Assembly: GCA_946540735.1 (NCBI GenBank)
Contig: CAMNIN010000008.1
Coordinates: 30,063-94,062 of the forward strand
Source: an uncultured Prevotellaceae bacterium
GTDB lineage: Bacteria > Bacteroidota > Bacteroidia > Bacteroidales > Bacteroidaceae
Reading direction: 5' to 3'
Length of the DNA: 64,000 nt
A program made the position numbers and the translations under genes. Below, piece after piece: positions 32,195 through 41,143 of the stretch. The notes beneath the pieces are model-generated. The model was not told the origin of the DNA and did not search any database. It saw nothing but the letters and a program-made list of their open reading frames with translations. The first letter of the stretch is position 1; the number at the start of each line of letters is the position of its first letter.

Positions 32195-32687
32195 GGGAGA
32201 CGCCCCGGTGTGACGTCTCTACTTTTTTTGTTGTTTTTGGGAGACGCCCCGATGTGACGTCTCTACTTTTGTGGTTTTGGGAGACGTGCCAGTGTGACGT
32301 CTCTACTTTTTTTGTTGTTTTTGGGAGACGCCCCGATGTGACGTCTCTACTCTTGTGTTGTTTTTGGGAGACGCCCCAGTGTGACGTCTCTACTATTTTT
32401 GTTTTTGGGAGACGCCCCGATGTGACGTCTCTACTTTTGTTGTTTTTTGGGAGACGTGCCGGTGTGACGTCTCTACTTTTTTTGTTTTGGGAGACGCCCC
32501 AGTGTGACGTCTCTACTCTTGTGTTGTTTTTGGGAGACGCCCCAGTGTGACGTCTCTACTATTTTTGTTTTTGGGAGACGCCCCGATGTGACGTCTCTAC
32601 TTTTTTTGTTTTTTGGGGGAGACGCCCCGATGTGACGTCTCTACTCTTGTGTTGTTTTTGGGAGACGTGCCGGTGTGACGTCTCTAC
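32195..32687. repeat. Tandem array of twelve 28-bp hairpin repeats with T-rich spacers
   Basis: Twelve copies of GGGAGACG(CCCC/TGCC)(A/G)(A/G)TGTGACGTCTCTAC start at 32195, 32239, 32279, 32323, 32366, 32407, 32449, 32489, 32532, 32573, 32617 and 32660. The period is 40-44 bp, with 12-16-bp spacers made of T and G (TTTTTTTGTTGTTTTT and variants). The variable positions are CCCC or TGCC and the following two bases. GAGACG and CGTCTC can form a six-pair stem followed by TACTTTTTT on the plus strand, so each unit resembles a weak terminator. It is not a CRISPR array: the spacers are short, related to each other and of low complexity, and no cas gene is present. It separates DoxX from tpiA. Confidence 0.92.
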
Positions 32688-33970
32688 TTTTGTGGTGCGC
32701 GGCTCTTCGGGGCCGTGAACCTTTTGTAGACGGCCCATAGGCGGTCGACGAGGGTCAGGGCGAACAGCGGAAGCACAAACCACAACAGGATCTTGATGAT
32801 CTTGCTGGCGGTCTCGTCGGGCGGCATCTGTCCTATCTCGATCTGCTCCAGACGTCCGGTGAGCTGACTGGCGTCGGGCAGGAAGTTGTGGCTCCATTTG
32901 CGGTAGACCACACCGTCGTGCAGCAGCAGCAGTCCAGGATTGCTTCGGATTATGGTCTTCAGGGTGGTGGCATCGGTCGTGCAGAAGGGGTATTCTGCTC
33001 CTGTGAGGTCGCTCCACCGCTCAATGCCTTTCTCGCCACTGGCTGTGAGGCAATAGAATCGGTAGTCGTTATCCTGGCAGTATTCGAAGATTTGATCGAT
33101 GTTGCCGAAGCCACTGTCGTCGGCGTGCTCCAAATAGGGTGAGATCAGCAGGAAGGTATAGCCGGAATCGCCTATCACGTCGTCGGTGATGTCGTCGCCC
33201 TCCGAGGTCTCTATCGAGAAATCATGGATGGGGGGTACATAGCCCTCGCTTGTCTGCACCGTGCGGCTGTCGACGAACGTCCAGGTGGAGTCGGGGTAGT
33301 CGGCGAGGGTGAACTCGCGCTGCACTCCGTCTTTCTCCAGGATGAAAGTGGTCTCAAACTGCGGTTGGGCGGCAGAGTCGGGGATCTCCATCCCTTTCCT
33401 CAGATCGCTGCCCACATGGTAGGGCCGGAAGTCGAACAGCGGCAGGTCGTAGAGGCAATAGACGCTGGAGAGGATCACAAACAGCAAGGTGTAGTTGATC
33501 ACTATCCATTGGTTGGTCTTCGAGACAAACCTCACCATGGCCAGCGGGCGCCAGCACAGCACGATGGATGCGGCCAGCAGGACGACGTTCTTGGCGAACG
33601 TCTGTGCGTTGGTCAGCACGATGGCATCGCCAAAACAGCCACAATCGCTGATCGGATTGAATATCCAAAGCCAGGCGGAGATGACCGTCATCACCATCAT
33701 CAGCGCCAACACCAGTTTGGTCACTGTGCGGCGGTGGATGGCAAACAGCAGAAACAAGCCCAGGCTGAACTCGATGGCCGACAGTACCACGGAAGCCCCT
33801 AGCGTCGTCCAGTCGGGAAAGATGCCGTCCATCGAGAGCGCCGTGAGGTAGTCCTGTATCTTATACTGCGTGCCCAGCGGGTCGATGGCTTTCACATACC
33901 CCGAAAGGATCAGGGTCGGTGCTACCACGAAGCGGCACAGATTGACGATGATGCGGGATAGCTTACTCAC
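32684..33970 (-). CDS. DoxX-family membrane protein, BT_3928 type
   Basis: A 428-residue protein. The N-terminal half has four to five membrane helices with the DoxX/MauE-like pattern (RFVVAPTLILSGYVKAIDP, NPISDCGCFGDAIVLTNAQT with the Cys-Gly-Cys-Phe-Gly motif). After the membrane part lies a thioredoxin-like soluble region (YTFLLISPYLEHADDSGFGN, LTASGEKGIERWSDLTGAEYP) and a last helix. Homologues in Bacteroides are annotated as BT_3928 family, linked by context to redox or envelope work. The start overlaps the DUF1599 gene by 8 bp. Its stop codon, TAG, lies within the twelfth repeat of the array, so the array abuts or replaced the original 3' end (APKSRAPQK). Confidence 0.85.
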   Translation of the reverse strand: MSKLSRIIVNLCRFVVAPTLILSGYVKAIDPLGTQYKIQDYLTALSMDGIFPDWTTLGASVVLSAIEFSLGLFLLFAIHRRTVTKLVLALMMVMTVISAWLWIFNPISDCGCFGDAIVLTNAQTFAKNVVLLAASIVLCWRPLAMVRFVSKTNQWIVINYTLLFVILSSVYCLYDLPLFDFRPYHVGSDLRKGMEIPDSAAQPQFETTFILEKDGVQREFTLADYPDSTWTFVDSRTVQTSEGYVPPIHDFSIETSEGDDITDDVIGDSGYTFLLISPYLEHADDSGFGNIDQIFEYCQDNDYRFYCLTASGEKGIERWSDLTGAEYPFCTTDATTLKTIIRSNPGLLLLHDGVVYRKWSHNFLPDASQLTGRLEQIEIGQMPPDETASKIIKILLWFVLPLFALTLVDRLWAVYKRFTAPKSRAPQK

Positions 33971-34511
33971 TGAGTTTGATGATGCCGAAGATGGCGTAGT
34001 TGATAATGTCCATATAATTGGCGTCGATACCTTCTGAGACGAGGGTCTCGCCTTCCAGGTCCTCGATCTCCTTCACACGCTGGATTTTGGTGAGGATGAA
34101 ATCAGTGTAACTGCTCACACGCATGCCGCGCCAAGCCTCTCCATAGTCGTGGTTCTTGCGAAGCATCAGTTGCAACGACTCGTCGGCATACTGGTCGTAG
34201 AGTGCCATGGCCTCCTCAGAACTGATGTCGGTGGTGTCGCTGTAGCCCTTGGCGATCTGGATCAGGCCCACCAGACCATAGTTGACCAGGGCGATGAACT
34301 CAGGGCGGATGCCTTCGCCTACCAGCGATGTGTGCTTCACCTCCAGGGAGCGGATCCGCATGGCTTTGATGAACAACTGGTCGGTGAGAGAGGATGGGCG
34401 GAGTATGCGCCATGAGGCACCATAGTCGTGAAGTTTCTTCTCAAACAAGGTCCTGCACTCGGCAAGGGCTTCGCGGAATTGCTTCTCTGTCTTGTTGGCT
34501 TGCTGTGACAT
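33963..34511 (-). CDS. DUF1599 protein
   Basis: A 182-residue protein made of two related halves: FEKKLHDYGASWRILRPSSL with RSLEVKHTSLVGEG, and LRKNHDYGEAWRGMRVSSYT with VKEIEDLEGETLVSEG. Each half has the K-x-x-D/H-Y-G-x-x-W motif of DUF1599, a helical family resembling MazG-like nucleotide hydrolases. The function is unproven. It is the first gene of the complement-strand operon and has a good promoter. Confidence 0.88.
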   Translation of the reverse strand: MSQQANKTEKQFREALAECRTLFEKKLHDYGASWRILRPSSLTDQLFIKAMRIRSLEVKHTSLVGEGIRPEFIALVNYGLVGLIQIAKGYSDTTDISSEEAMALYDQYADESLQLMLRKNHDYGEAWRGMRVSSYTDFILTKIQRVKEIEDLEGETLVSEGIDANYMDIINYAIFGIIKLSE

Positions 34512-34551
34512 GTCTCGGTTTCTTGATGTGCTGTTTTCGCTTTACACGGTG

Positions 34552-34582
34552 CAAAAGTACGCATTTTTGATGAATCATACAA
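34552..34582 (-). promoter_or_regulatory. Promoter of the DUF1599-tpiA operon
   Basis: On the complement, TACTTTTG (34559-34552) and TTG (34582-34580) are 20 bp apart, a full Bacteroidetes promoter 41 bp before the DUF1599 start. Confidence 0.65.
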
Positions 34583-34665
34583 AAATCAAACATTAATATG
34601 TGTTATAATATAGGTCTGACGCTATCGCGTCGAAGTTACTGCCTCTCGGAAAAGGCCAAATAAAT

Positions 34666-34696
34666 TTGGCTTTTCGCTCGCTTATTCGTAACTTTG
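34666..34696 (+). promoter_or_regulatory. Promoter of the CCA-adding-like gene
   Basis: TTG at 34666-34668 and TAACTTTG at 34689-34696 with a 20-bp gap, 25 bp before the start codon. Confidence 0.6.
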
Positions 34697-34721
34697 CAGG
34701 TCCAAAAAGAAAAGCGGAATT

Positions 34722-36143
34722 ATGAAAGAACTCTCGGACACCGAACTGGCGCAACTCCTCGACAAAGATATTTTCCACCTGATTTCACAGACTGCTGACG
34801 AACTCGGTGTGGAGTGCTACGTCGTGGGAGGTTATGTGCGTGACCTCTTCCTCGAAAGGCCATCCAACGACATCGATGTGGTGGTCGTGGGCAGCGGCAT
34901 TGAGGTGGCTAAGGCCTTGAAGGAAAAGTTGGGCAAAAAGGCGCATCTATCTGTGTTCCGCAACTTTGGCACCGCACAGGTGAAGTATAGGGACACTGAA
35001 GTGGAGTTCGTGGGAGCACGGAAAGAGAGTTACCGGCACGATAGCCGGAAACCCATCGTCGAAGACGGTACTTTGGAGGATGACCAGAACCGAAGGGATT
35101 TCACCATCAATGCCATGGCCGTCTGCCTCAATGAGGGGCGATTCGGAGAACTGGTAGACCCTTTTGATGGCATCGGAGACCTGCTCTATGGATGTATACG
35201 CACGCCCCTCGATCCGAATGTCACCTTTTCCGATGACCCGTTGAGGATGATGAGGTGCATCCGTTTCGCCACCCAACTCAATTTCTACATCGACGAGGAT
35301 ACTTTCGAGGCCCTTGAGCGCAATGCGGAGCGCATCCGTATCATCAGTGGTGAGAGAATCGCTGATGAACTGAACAAAATCATGATGACCGCCACGCCCA
35401 GCAAGGGATTCGTCGATTTGCAGCGTTGCGGATTGCTCCAACTGATCATGCCTGAAATCGAACTCCTCGACGTGGTGGACACACGAAACGGAAGGGCTCA
35501 TAAAAACAATTTCTACCATACGCTGGAGGTGCTTGACAATATTTGTAAAAGAACGGACAATTTGTGGCTGAGATGGGCGGCTTTGCTGCATGATGTCGGC
35601 AAACCGAAGAGCAAGCGTTGGGATCCGGCCGTAGGATGGACTTTCCATAACCATAACATCATCGGAGCCAAGATGGTGCCAGAGATGTTCAGAAGGCTGA
35701 AGTTGCCCATGGACACGAAAATGAAGTATGTGCAGAAACTTGTGGAACTCCACATGAGACCTATCGTGATAGCCGACGAGGAGGTGACAGACAGCGCAGT
35801 GAGACGCCTGCTCAACGATGCCGGAGATGATATCGATGACCTCATGATGCTTTGCGAGGCCGATATTACCAGCAAGAACCAGATCCGTAAACAGCATTTC
35901 CTCGATAATTTCACTATTGTGAGAGAGAAACTGGAAGTGCTGAAACTCAAGGACTTCAAGCGCCTTTTTCAACCCTGTATCGATGGTACGGAAATCATGC
36001 AGATGTTCGGACTCCAACAGGGGCCGGAGGTGGGTGTCCTCAAGAAATACATCAAGGATGCCGTGCTTGATGGAAAAGTGGAGAATAACCCCGAAACCCT
36101 ACGGCAACTTCTTATTGAAAAATACCAACAAATGCAGGCTTGA
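34722..36143 (+). CDS. cca: tRNA nucleotidyltransferase (CCA-adding) / poly(A) polymerase family with HD domain
   Basis: A 473-residue enzyme that builds or repairs the CCA end of tRNA. The head domain has the nucleotidyltransferase signature GGYVRDLFLERPSNDIDVVV with both metal-binding Asp residues, and RRDFTINAMA follows. The neck domain has DPLRMMRCIRFATQL. An HD domain in the second half (LHDVGKPKSKRW, with FHNHNIIGAKM) adds phosphohydrolase activity as in many bacterial enzymes. Length is normal for Bacteroidales. It is monocistronic, followed by an unusual tandem repeat region. Confidence 0.93.
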   Translation: MKELSDTELAQLLDKDIFHLISQTADELGVECYVVGGYVRDLFLERPSNDIDVVVVGSGIEVAKALKEKLGKKAHLSVFRNFGTAQVKYRDTEVEFVGARKESYRHDSRKPIVEDGTLEDDQNRRDFTINAMAVCLNEGRFGELVDPFDGIGDLLYGCIRTPLDPNVTFSDDPLRMMRCIRFATQLNFYIDEDTFEALERNAERIRIISGERIADELNKIMMTATPSKGFVDLQRCGLLQLIMPEIELLDVVDTRNGRAHKNNFYHTLEVLDNICKRTDNLWLRWAALLHDVGKPKSKRWDPAVGWTFHNHNIIGAKMVPEMFRRLKLPMDTKMKYVQKLVELHMRPIVIADEEVTDSAVRRLLNDAGDDIDDLMMLCEADITSKNQIRKQHFLDNFTIVREKLEVLKLKDFKRLFQPCIDGTEIMQMFGLQQGPEVGVLKKYIKDAVLDGKVENNPETLRQLLIEKYQQMQA

Positions 36144-36158
36144 ATTAAGCTGTTTTTC

Positions 36159-36303
36159 GGGGTTGTCGGAGTTATCGGAGTAATCGGAGGTTATCGGAGT
36201 AATCGGAATTATCGGAGTAATCGGAGGTTATCGGAATTATCGGAGTTATCGGAGTTATCGGAGTAATCGGAATAATCGGAGGATATCTGAGGTTATCGGA
36301 ATT
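36159..36303. repeat. Degenerate 9-bp tandem repeat (TCGGAGTTA/TAA)
   Basis: About sixteen consecutive units of TCGGAGTTA, TCGGAGTAA, TCGGAATTA and ten-base TCGGAGGTTA variants follow the cca stop codon. It is non-coding in the sense that no ORF depends on it. Such arrays vary in copy number between strains. No other feature is seen up to the repeat remnant at 36431. Confidence 0.9.
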
Positions 36304-36430
36304 ACATTGGGTCATCGGGATTTGTAATCCGAAAAGCGCATTGCAAATGATTTTATTCTATGTGGTTGACTCCTTGGACAGAACAAGCGTCACCCCTTTT
36401 TGGGTGACGAGTTGCAAAATCCCACGGGAT

Positions 36431-36457
36431 GGAGATGCCACAATGTGACGTCTCTGC
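36431..36457. repeat. Degenerate copy of the dispersed repeat
   Basis: GGAGATGCCACAATGTGACG then TCTCTGC differs from the consensus at a few positions. It lies in the 467-bp gap before the efflux operon. Confidence 0.65.
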
Positions 36458-36532
36458 CTCTTGAGTGTCGGTAGGGTGGTGAATAATTGTTAAATATACA
36501 ATAAACACACATTATAACTAAAGAATTATATG

Positions 36533-36540
36533 TAATTTTG
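36533..36540 (+). promoter_or_regulatory. Promoter -7 element of the efflux operon
   Basis: TAATTTTG matches the -7 consensus, 70 bp before the adaptor start. A TTG at the right distance upstream is lacking; the region is very AT-rich. Confidence 0.45.
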
Positions 36541-36610
36541 CATTCGGAAAAACCCAAATGGGCTTTTCAAGTTTTCTTTATTGATCATGATCAATCATTT
36601 ATTAATAGGT

Positions 36611-37855
36611 ATGAAAAGACTTAATTTCTTTCTGCTTGTAGCAGCTGCTGCATGCTTGGTGGCATGTGGTGGAAAAAGTGGTGGAGGTATGAATTTCGGA
36701 GATAACGAATTCCCCGTGCAGACAGTAGGCGCGCAAAGTGCAGCCATGCAAGTCACTTACCCCGCGACCATCAAAGGTGTTCAGGATGTGGAAATCAGAC
36801 CGAAAACTTCAGGATTCATCACTCGCATCAATGTGCATGAAGGCCAGTCGGTCGGTGCCGGTCAAATCCTCTTTGTCATCGACAATGAGACTTATCAGGC
36901 ACAGGTGAGGCAGACACAGGCTGCTGTCAATCAGGCGCAGGCCGCCATCAACACCGCTGAAGCCCAACTGAATACGGCAAAATTGCAGTATGATAACAGT
37001 GTGCAGTTGCATGCCAATGGCGTGATTGGAGACTTTGAGCTCCAGTCGTCCAAAAACGCCTATACCAGTGCCCAGGCACAAGTCAATCAGGCCAAAGCAG
37101 CCCTCGCTCAGTCTCAGGCAGCCCTCGCCTCGGCCAAGGAAGCCCTCAGTTTCTGCTATGTCAAGAGCCCTGCGAGCGGTGTGGTTGGCAGTCTTCCCTA
37201 CAAGGTGGGAGCTCTGGTGAGCGCTTCGAGCCAGCCAGCCCTCACGACAGTGTCTAACATCAGTGCCATGGAGGTGTTCTTCTCCATGACAGAGAAAGAT
37301 GTGCTGGAAATGACGAAAAGTGCCGGTGGACTCAATGCCGCTGTCAACAATTATCCCCCTGTGAAACTCAAACTGGCCGACGGCTCCATGTATCCCTATG
37401 ATGGCAAGGTGGTGAAGGTGAGCGGCGTGATCGAAGCCTCCACAGGTACGGTGTCGATGATCGCCCGTTTCCCCAATCCGGAGCATCTTCTCAAGAGCGG
37501 TGGTTCCGGCTCCATCGTCGTGCATCGTGAGAACAATTCTGTGATTCTCGTGCCACAATCTTGCGTCCTCGAGGTGCAGGACAAGAAGTTTGTCTTCGTC
37601 CTGGGTGCTGACAACAAGGTGAAATATACGGAAATCACCGTCGACCCGCAGAACGACGGCTCCAACTATATCGTGACCGGTGGCCTGAAGATGGGTGACA
37701 AATATGTGACCAACGGCCTTACCAAGCTCACCGACGGCATGGAGATCGTCCCCATCACGCAAGAGCAGTACAAGAAGAAGATCGACGAGTCGAGCAAGAT
37801 CGGAACAGATGGCTCAGCCAAAGGCTTTGTCGATGCCATGACAGGTAAGAAATAA
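36611..37855 (+). CDS. RND efflux periplasmic adaptor (membrane fusion protein)
   Basis: A 414-residue lipoprotein started at ATG 36611 (MKRLNFFLLVAAAACLVACG, lipobox LVAC); the track begins ten codons earlier at a TTG. It links the inner-membrane pump to the outer-membrane channel. The biotinyl-lipoyl-like part (DVEIRPKTSGFITRINVHEG) is followed by a long alpha-hairpin rich in Ala and Gln (QTQAAVNQAQAAINTAEAQL) and the lipoyl second half (FCYVKSPASGVVGSLPYKVG). The beta-barrel and membrane-proximal parts follow. It is the first gene of an adaptor-pump-channel operon. Confidence 0.93.
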   Translation: MKRLNFFLLVAAAACLVACGGKSGGGMNFGDNEFPVQTVGAQSAAMQVTYPATIKGVQDVEIRPKTSGFITRINVHEGQSVGAGQILFVIDNETYQAQVRQTQAAVNQAQAAINTAEAQLNTAKLQYDNSVQLHANGVIGDFELQSSKNAYTSAQAQVNQAKAALAQSQAALASAKEALSFCYVKSPASGVVGSLPYKVGALVSASSQPALTTVSNISAMEVFFSMTEKDVLEMTKSAGGLNAAVNNYPPVKLKLADGSMYPYDGKVVKVSGVIEASTGTVSMIARFPNPEHLLKSGGSGSIVVHRENNSVILVPQSCVLEVQDKKFVFVLGADNKVKYTEITVDPQNDGSNYIVTGGLKMGDKYVTNGLTKLTDGMEIVPITQEQYKKKIDESSKIGTDGSAKGFVDAMTGKK

Positions 37856-37885
37856 TAACGACACTTTCTAATCCATCAGGAAATT

Positions 37886-40800
37886 ATGACATTTACAACA
37901 TTCATAAAACGCCCGGTACTCTCGACGGTGATCTCCATCCTCATCGTCCTGCTGGGTGTCATCGGACTGGCTACGCTTCCTATCGAGCAGTATCCAGATA
38001 TCGCACCGCCTACGGTGGTGGTGTTCACAAGCTACCCTGGTGCTGACGCCGAGACAGTGAAAAACTCCGTGCTGGTGCCGCTTGAGGAGAGTATCAACGG
38101 TGTGGAAGGTATGGACTACATCAGCTCTTCGGCTTCTTCTGGTTCCGCCAGCCTCTCGATCCTTTTCAGGCAGGGCATGAACGCCGATATGTGTGCCGTG
38201 AACGTGCAGAACCGAGTGCAGCAGGCCCAGTCGTTGCTGCCGGCCGAGGTGACTCAGATCGGTGTGACCGTCATGAAGCGCCAGACCTCGCAGGTGATGA
38301 TGTTCACCCTCACCAGTGACGGCCGTTATGATGACGAGTTCCTCACCAACTACAATAACATCAACATCATCCCAGCCATCAAGCGTATCGAGGGCGTGGG
38401 CGACGTTCAGTCGCCGGGTATGAAGAATTACTCCATGCGTATCTGGCTCAATCCGGAGGTGATGAAGCAGCATGGACTCATGCCAAGCGATATCACGGCA
38501 GTGCTCAGCGAGCAGAACATCGAGGCCGCCCCAGGACAGTTTGGTGAGCAGTCGGATGTGCAGTATGAGTATGCCATGCGCTATACAGGCCGCTTGAAGA
38601 GCGAGCAGGAATTCGGCAACATCATCATCTCAAGCGATGCCAATGGCAATACCTTGAAGCTGAAGGATGTGGCCAAGATCGAACTTGGCGGTCTGCAGTA
38701 CTCCGTGTCGATGAAGAACAACAACATCCCGTCGGTGATGGGTATGGTGCAGCAGATCGCTGGCTCCAACGCCAATGAGATCGCCAAGAACGTGAAGAAA
38801 GAGTTGGAGGAGCAGGCGAAGCTCTTCCCTCCGGGCATGATGTACAAGATCAACTATGATGTGACGGAGTTCTTGTATGCCAGTATCGAGGAGGTGGTGT
38901 TCACCCTCGTGATGACCCTCATCCTGGTGCTTCTCGTGGTGTATGTGTTCTTGCAGGACATGCGCTCGACGCTGATCCCGATGATAGCCGTGCCGGTGTC
39001 GCTGATCGGTACGTTCTTCTTCCTGAAGGTTTTCGGCTTTTCCATCAACTTGCTTACGCTGTCGGCTTTGCTTCTGGCAATCGCCATCGTGGTGGACGAC
39101 GCCATCGTGGTGGTAGAGGCCGTCCACGCCAAGTTGGATATGGGCTACAAGAGTTCTCTGACAGCCTCCATCGATGCCATGAACGAGATTTCTGGAGCCA
39201 TCATCTCCATCACTCTGGTGATGGCCTCGGTGTTCATCCCCGTGTCGTTCATCGGTGGAACCTCGGGTACATTCTACCGAGAGTTTGGTATCACGATGGC
39301 CGTGTCGATTTTCATTTCGGCCATCAACGCCCTGACGCTGTCCCCGGCCCTTTGCGCCATCTTCCTCAAGCCCCATGACAAAGACGGGAAACCCGTGAAG
39401 ATGTCGAGGGTGGATCGTTTCCATGCTGCTTTCAACGCATCTTATGACAAGATGCTTGACAAATACAAGACCCGGGTGGAGAAAATCGTGCGCAAGCCCT
39501 TGGCTATCGGTGCCATCGTCTTGATCGGCATTGTGGTGCTGGCCGTGACGATGAAGACCACCAAGACCGGACTTGTGCCCAGTGAGGATACCGGAACACT
39601 CTTCTGCACCATTTCCATGCCTCCGGCAACATCTGTGGCACGCACACGCCAGGTCATCAATGAGGTAGACTCCATCCTGGCTGCCAACCCGGCTATCCAG
39701 AGCCGGGAGCAGATCCAGGGTTACAACTTCATCGCCGGTGCAGGCAGCGACCAGGCCACCTTCATCATCAAGCTCAAGCCTTTCGATGAGCGACAGAAGG
39801 GATTCTGGTGGAAATTGTCGGGATTTTGGCAGGGCGACAGCTTCTACCGCTTCCTCGTCAATCCGTATGATGCCAACTCCGTGCTGGGTATGATTTACAA
39901 GCAGACGGCATCGATCAAGGACGCACAGATCCTGGCTTTCTCGCCTCCTATGATTCCTGGCTTCTCAGCCAACAGTGGTGTGTCGCTTGTCATGCAGGAC
40001 CGCACAGGCGGTGACTTGAATACCTTCTTCGGTATCGTGAAGTCCTATCTGGAAGAGCTCAACAAACGGCCCGAGATCCAGACCGCCCAGACCTCCTACA
40101 ACCCCAACTATCCGCAATACATGATCCACATGGATGTGGCCAAGTGCAAGCAGGCAGGTATCTCGCCAAGATTGGTGCTCTCCACCCTCCAGGGCTATTA
40201 CGGTGGCTTGTATGCATCGAACTTCAATGCTTACGGAAAACTGTTCCGTGTGATGGTGCAGGCTTCGCCAGAAACGCGTATGACCCCGGAGAGTCTGTCC
40301 AACGTCTTCGTGCGCACTCCGAGCGGCATGTCGCCCGTGACCGAGTTCTGCAAGATGGAGCGTGTGTACGGACCGTCAAACATCAACCGTTTCAACCTGT
40401 TCACCGCCATCAATGTCACGGCCACCGTGGCCGATGGCTATTCGACAGGTGAGGCCATCAAGGCCGTGCAGGAAGTCGCCGAAGACAATCTGCCCACGGG
40501 CTACACCTACGACTATTCCGGTCTGACTCGTCAGGAGGCGAACTCGAGCAACTCCACGGCCATCATCTTCGTGCTGTGCTTCATCTTCATCTATCTGATC
40601 TTGTCGGCTCAGTATGAGAGCTATATCCTTCCGCTGGCCGTTATCCTGTCCGTACCGTTCGGACTGGCAGGCGCCTTCCTCTTCACGATGCTCTTCGGGC
40701 ATTCCAACGACATCTATATGCAGATCTCGCTTATCATGCTGATCGGTCTGCTTGCCAAGAACGCTATCCTCATCGTGCAGTTCGCCCTGGAGCGCCGTGA

Positions 40801-41140
40801 GATCGGTATGGCCATCTCCTGGTCGGCCGTGCTGGGTGCCGCCGCCCGTCTGCGTCCTATCTTGATGACCTCGCTGGCCATGGTTATCGGTCTGCTGCCT
40901 ATGATGTTCGCTTCGGGTGTGGGCAAGAACGGCAACCAGACCCTCGGTGCCGCAGCTGTCGGTGGTATGCTCATCGGTACGCTGCTCCAGATCTTCGTGG
41001 TGCCGACCCTTTTCGTGATTTTCCAGTCGCTGCAGGAGAGATTCAGGCCGATGAAGTTTGAGGACCTCGGCAATGATGCTGTCGCAGCCGAATTGGAGCA
41101 GTACGTCAATCATGCTAACAACTACACCGTGGAGGAATAA
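37886..41140 (+). CDS. RND efflux pump, hydrophobe/amphiphile (AcrB/MexB) type
   Basis: A 1084-residue inner-membrane proton/drug antiporter, of normal HAE1 length. The N-terminus FIKRPVLSTVISILIVLLG begins the first helix, and PTVVVFTSYPGADAETVKNS is the usual pore-domain opening. The proton-relay Asp pair is in TM4 (IAIVVDDAIVVVEAVHAKL). C-terminal helices include LIMLIGLLAKNAILIVQFA and RPILMTSLAMVIGLLPMM. Substrates cannot be read from sequence. It lies 30 bp after the adaptor and 3 bp before the channel gene. Confidence 0.96.
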   Translation: MTFTTFIKRPVLSTVISILIVLLGVIGLATLPIEQYPDIAPPTVVVFTSYPGADAETVKNSVLVPLEESINGVEGMDYISSSASSGSASLSILFRQGMNADMCAVNVQNRVQQAQSLLPAEVTQIGVTVMKRQTSQVMMFTLTSDGRYDDEFLTNYNNINIIPAIKRIEGVGDVQSPGMKNYSMRIWLNPEVMKQHGLMPSDITAVLSEQNIEAAPGQFGEQSDVQYEYAMRYTGRLKSEQEFGNIIISSDANGNTLKLKDVAKIELGGLQYSVSMKNNNIPSVMGMVQQIAGSNANEIAKNVKKELEEQAKLFPPGMMYKINYDVTEFLYASIEEVVFTLVMTLILVLLVVYVFLQDMRSTLIPMIAVPVSLIGTFFFLKVFGFSINLLTLSALLLAIAIVVDDAIVVVEAVHAKLDMGYKSSLTASIDAMNEISGAIISITLVMASVFIPVSFIGGTSGTFYREFGITMAVSIFISAINALTLSPALCAIFLKPHDKDGKPVKMSRVDRFHAAFNASYDKMLDKYKTRVEKIVRKPLAIGAIVLIGIVVLAVTMKTTKTGLVPSEDTGTLFCTISMPPATSVARTRQVINEVDSILAANPAIQSREQIQGYNFIAGAGSDQATFIIKLKPFDERQKGFWWKLSGFWQGDSFYRFLVNPYDANSVLGMIYKQTASIKDAQILAFSPPMIPGFSANSGVSLVMQDRTGGDLNTFFGIVKSYLEELNKRPEIQTAQTSYNPNYPQYMIHMDVAKCKQAGISPRLVLSTLQGYYGGLYASNFNAYGKLFRVMVQASPETRMTPESLSNVFVRTPSGMSPVTEFCKMERVYGPSNINRFNLFTAINVTATVADGYSTGEAIKAVQEVAEDNLPTGYTYDYSGLTRQEANSSNSTAIIFVLCFIFIYLILSAQYESYILPLAVILSVPFGLAGAFLFTMLFGHSNDIYMQISLIMLIGLLAKNAILIVQFALERREIGMAISWSAVLGAAARLRPILMTSLAMVIGLLPMMFASGVGKNGNQTLGAAAVGGMLIGTLLQIFVVPTLFVIFQSLQERFRPMKFEDLGNDAVAAELEQYVNHANNYTVEE

Positions 41141-41143
41141 AAG

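Noticed and set aside
32254-32550. 98-residue ORF in the repeat array
   Set aside because: It is a translation of the 28-bp repeats (recurring CDVST and GRRPDVTSLL) without start signals.
32195-32687. CRISPR array
   Set aside because: The period and repeat length look similar, but the spacers are 12-16 bp of related T/G-rich sequence, the repeat also occurs singly elsewhere, and there are no cas genes in the window.
36159-36303. Coding or CRISPR-like repeat after cca
   Set aside because: The unit is nine bases with no unique spacers and no ORF across it that is supported by start signals.
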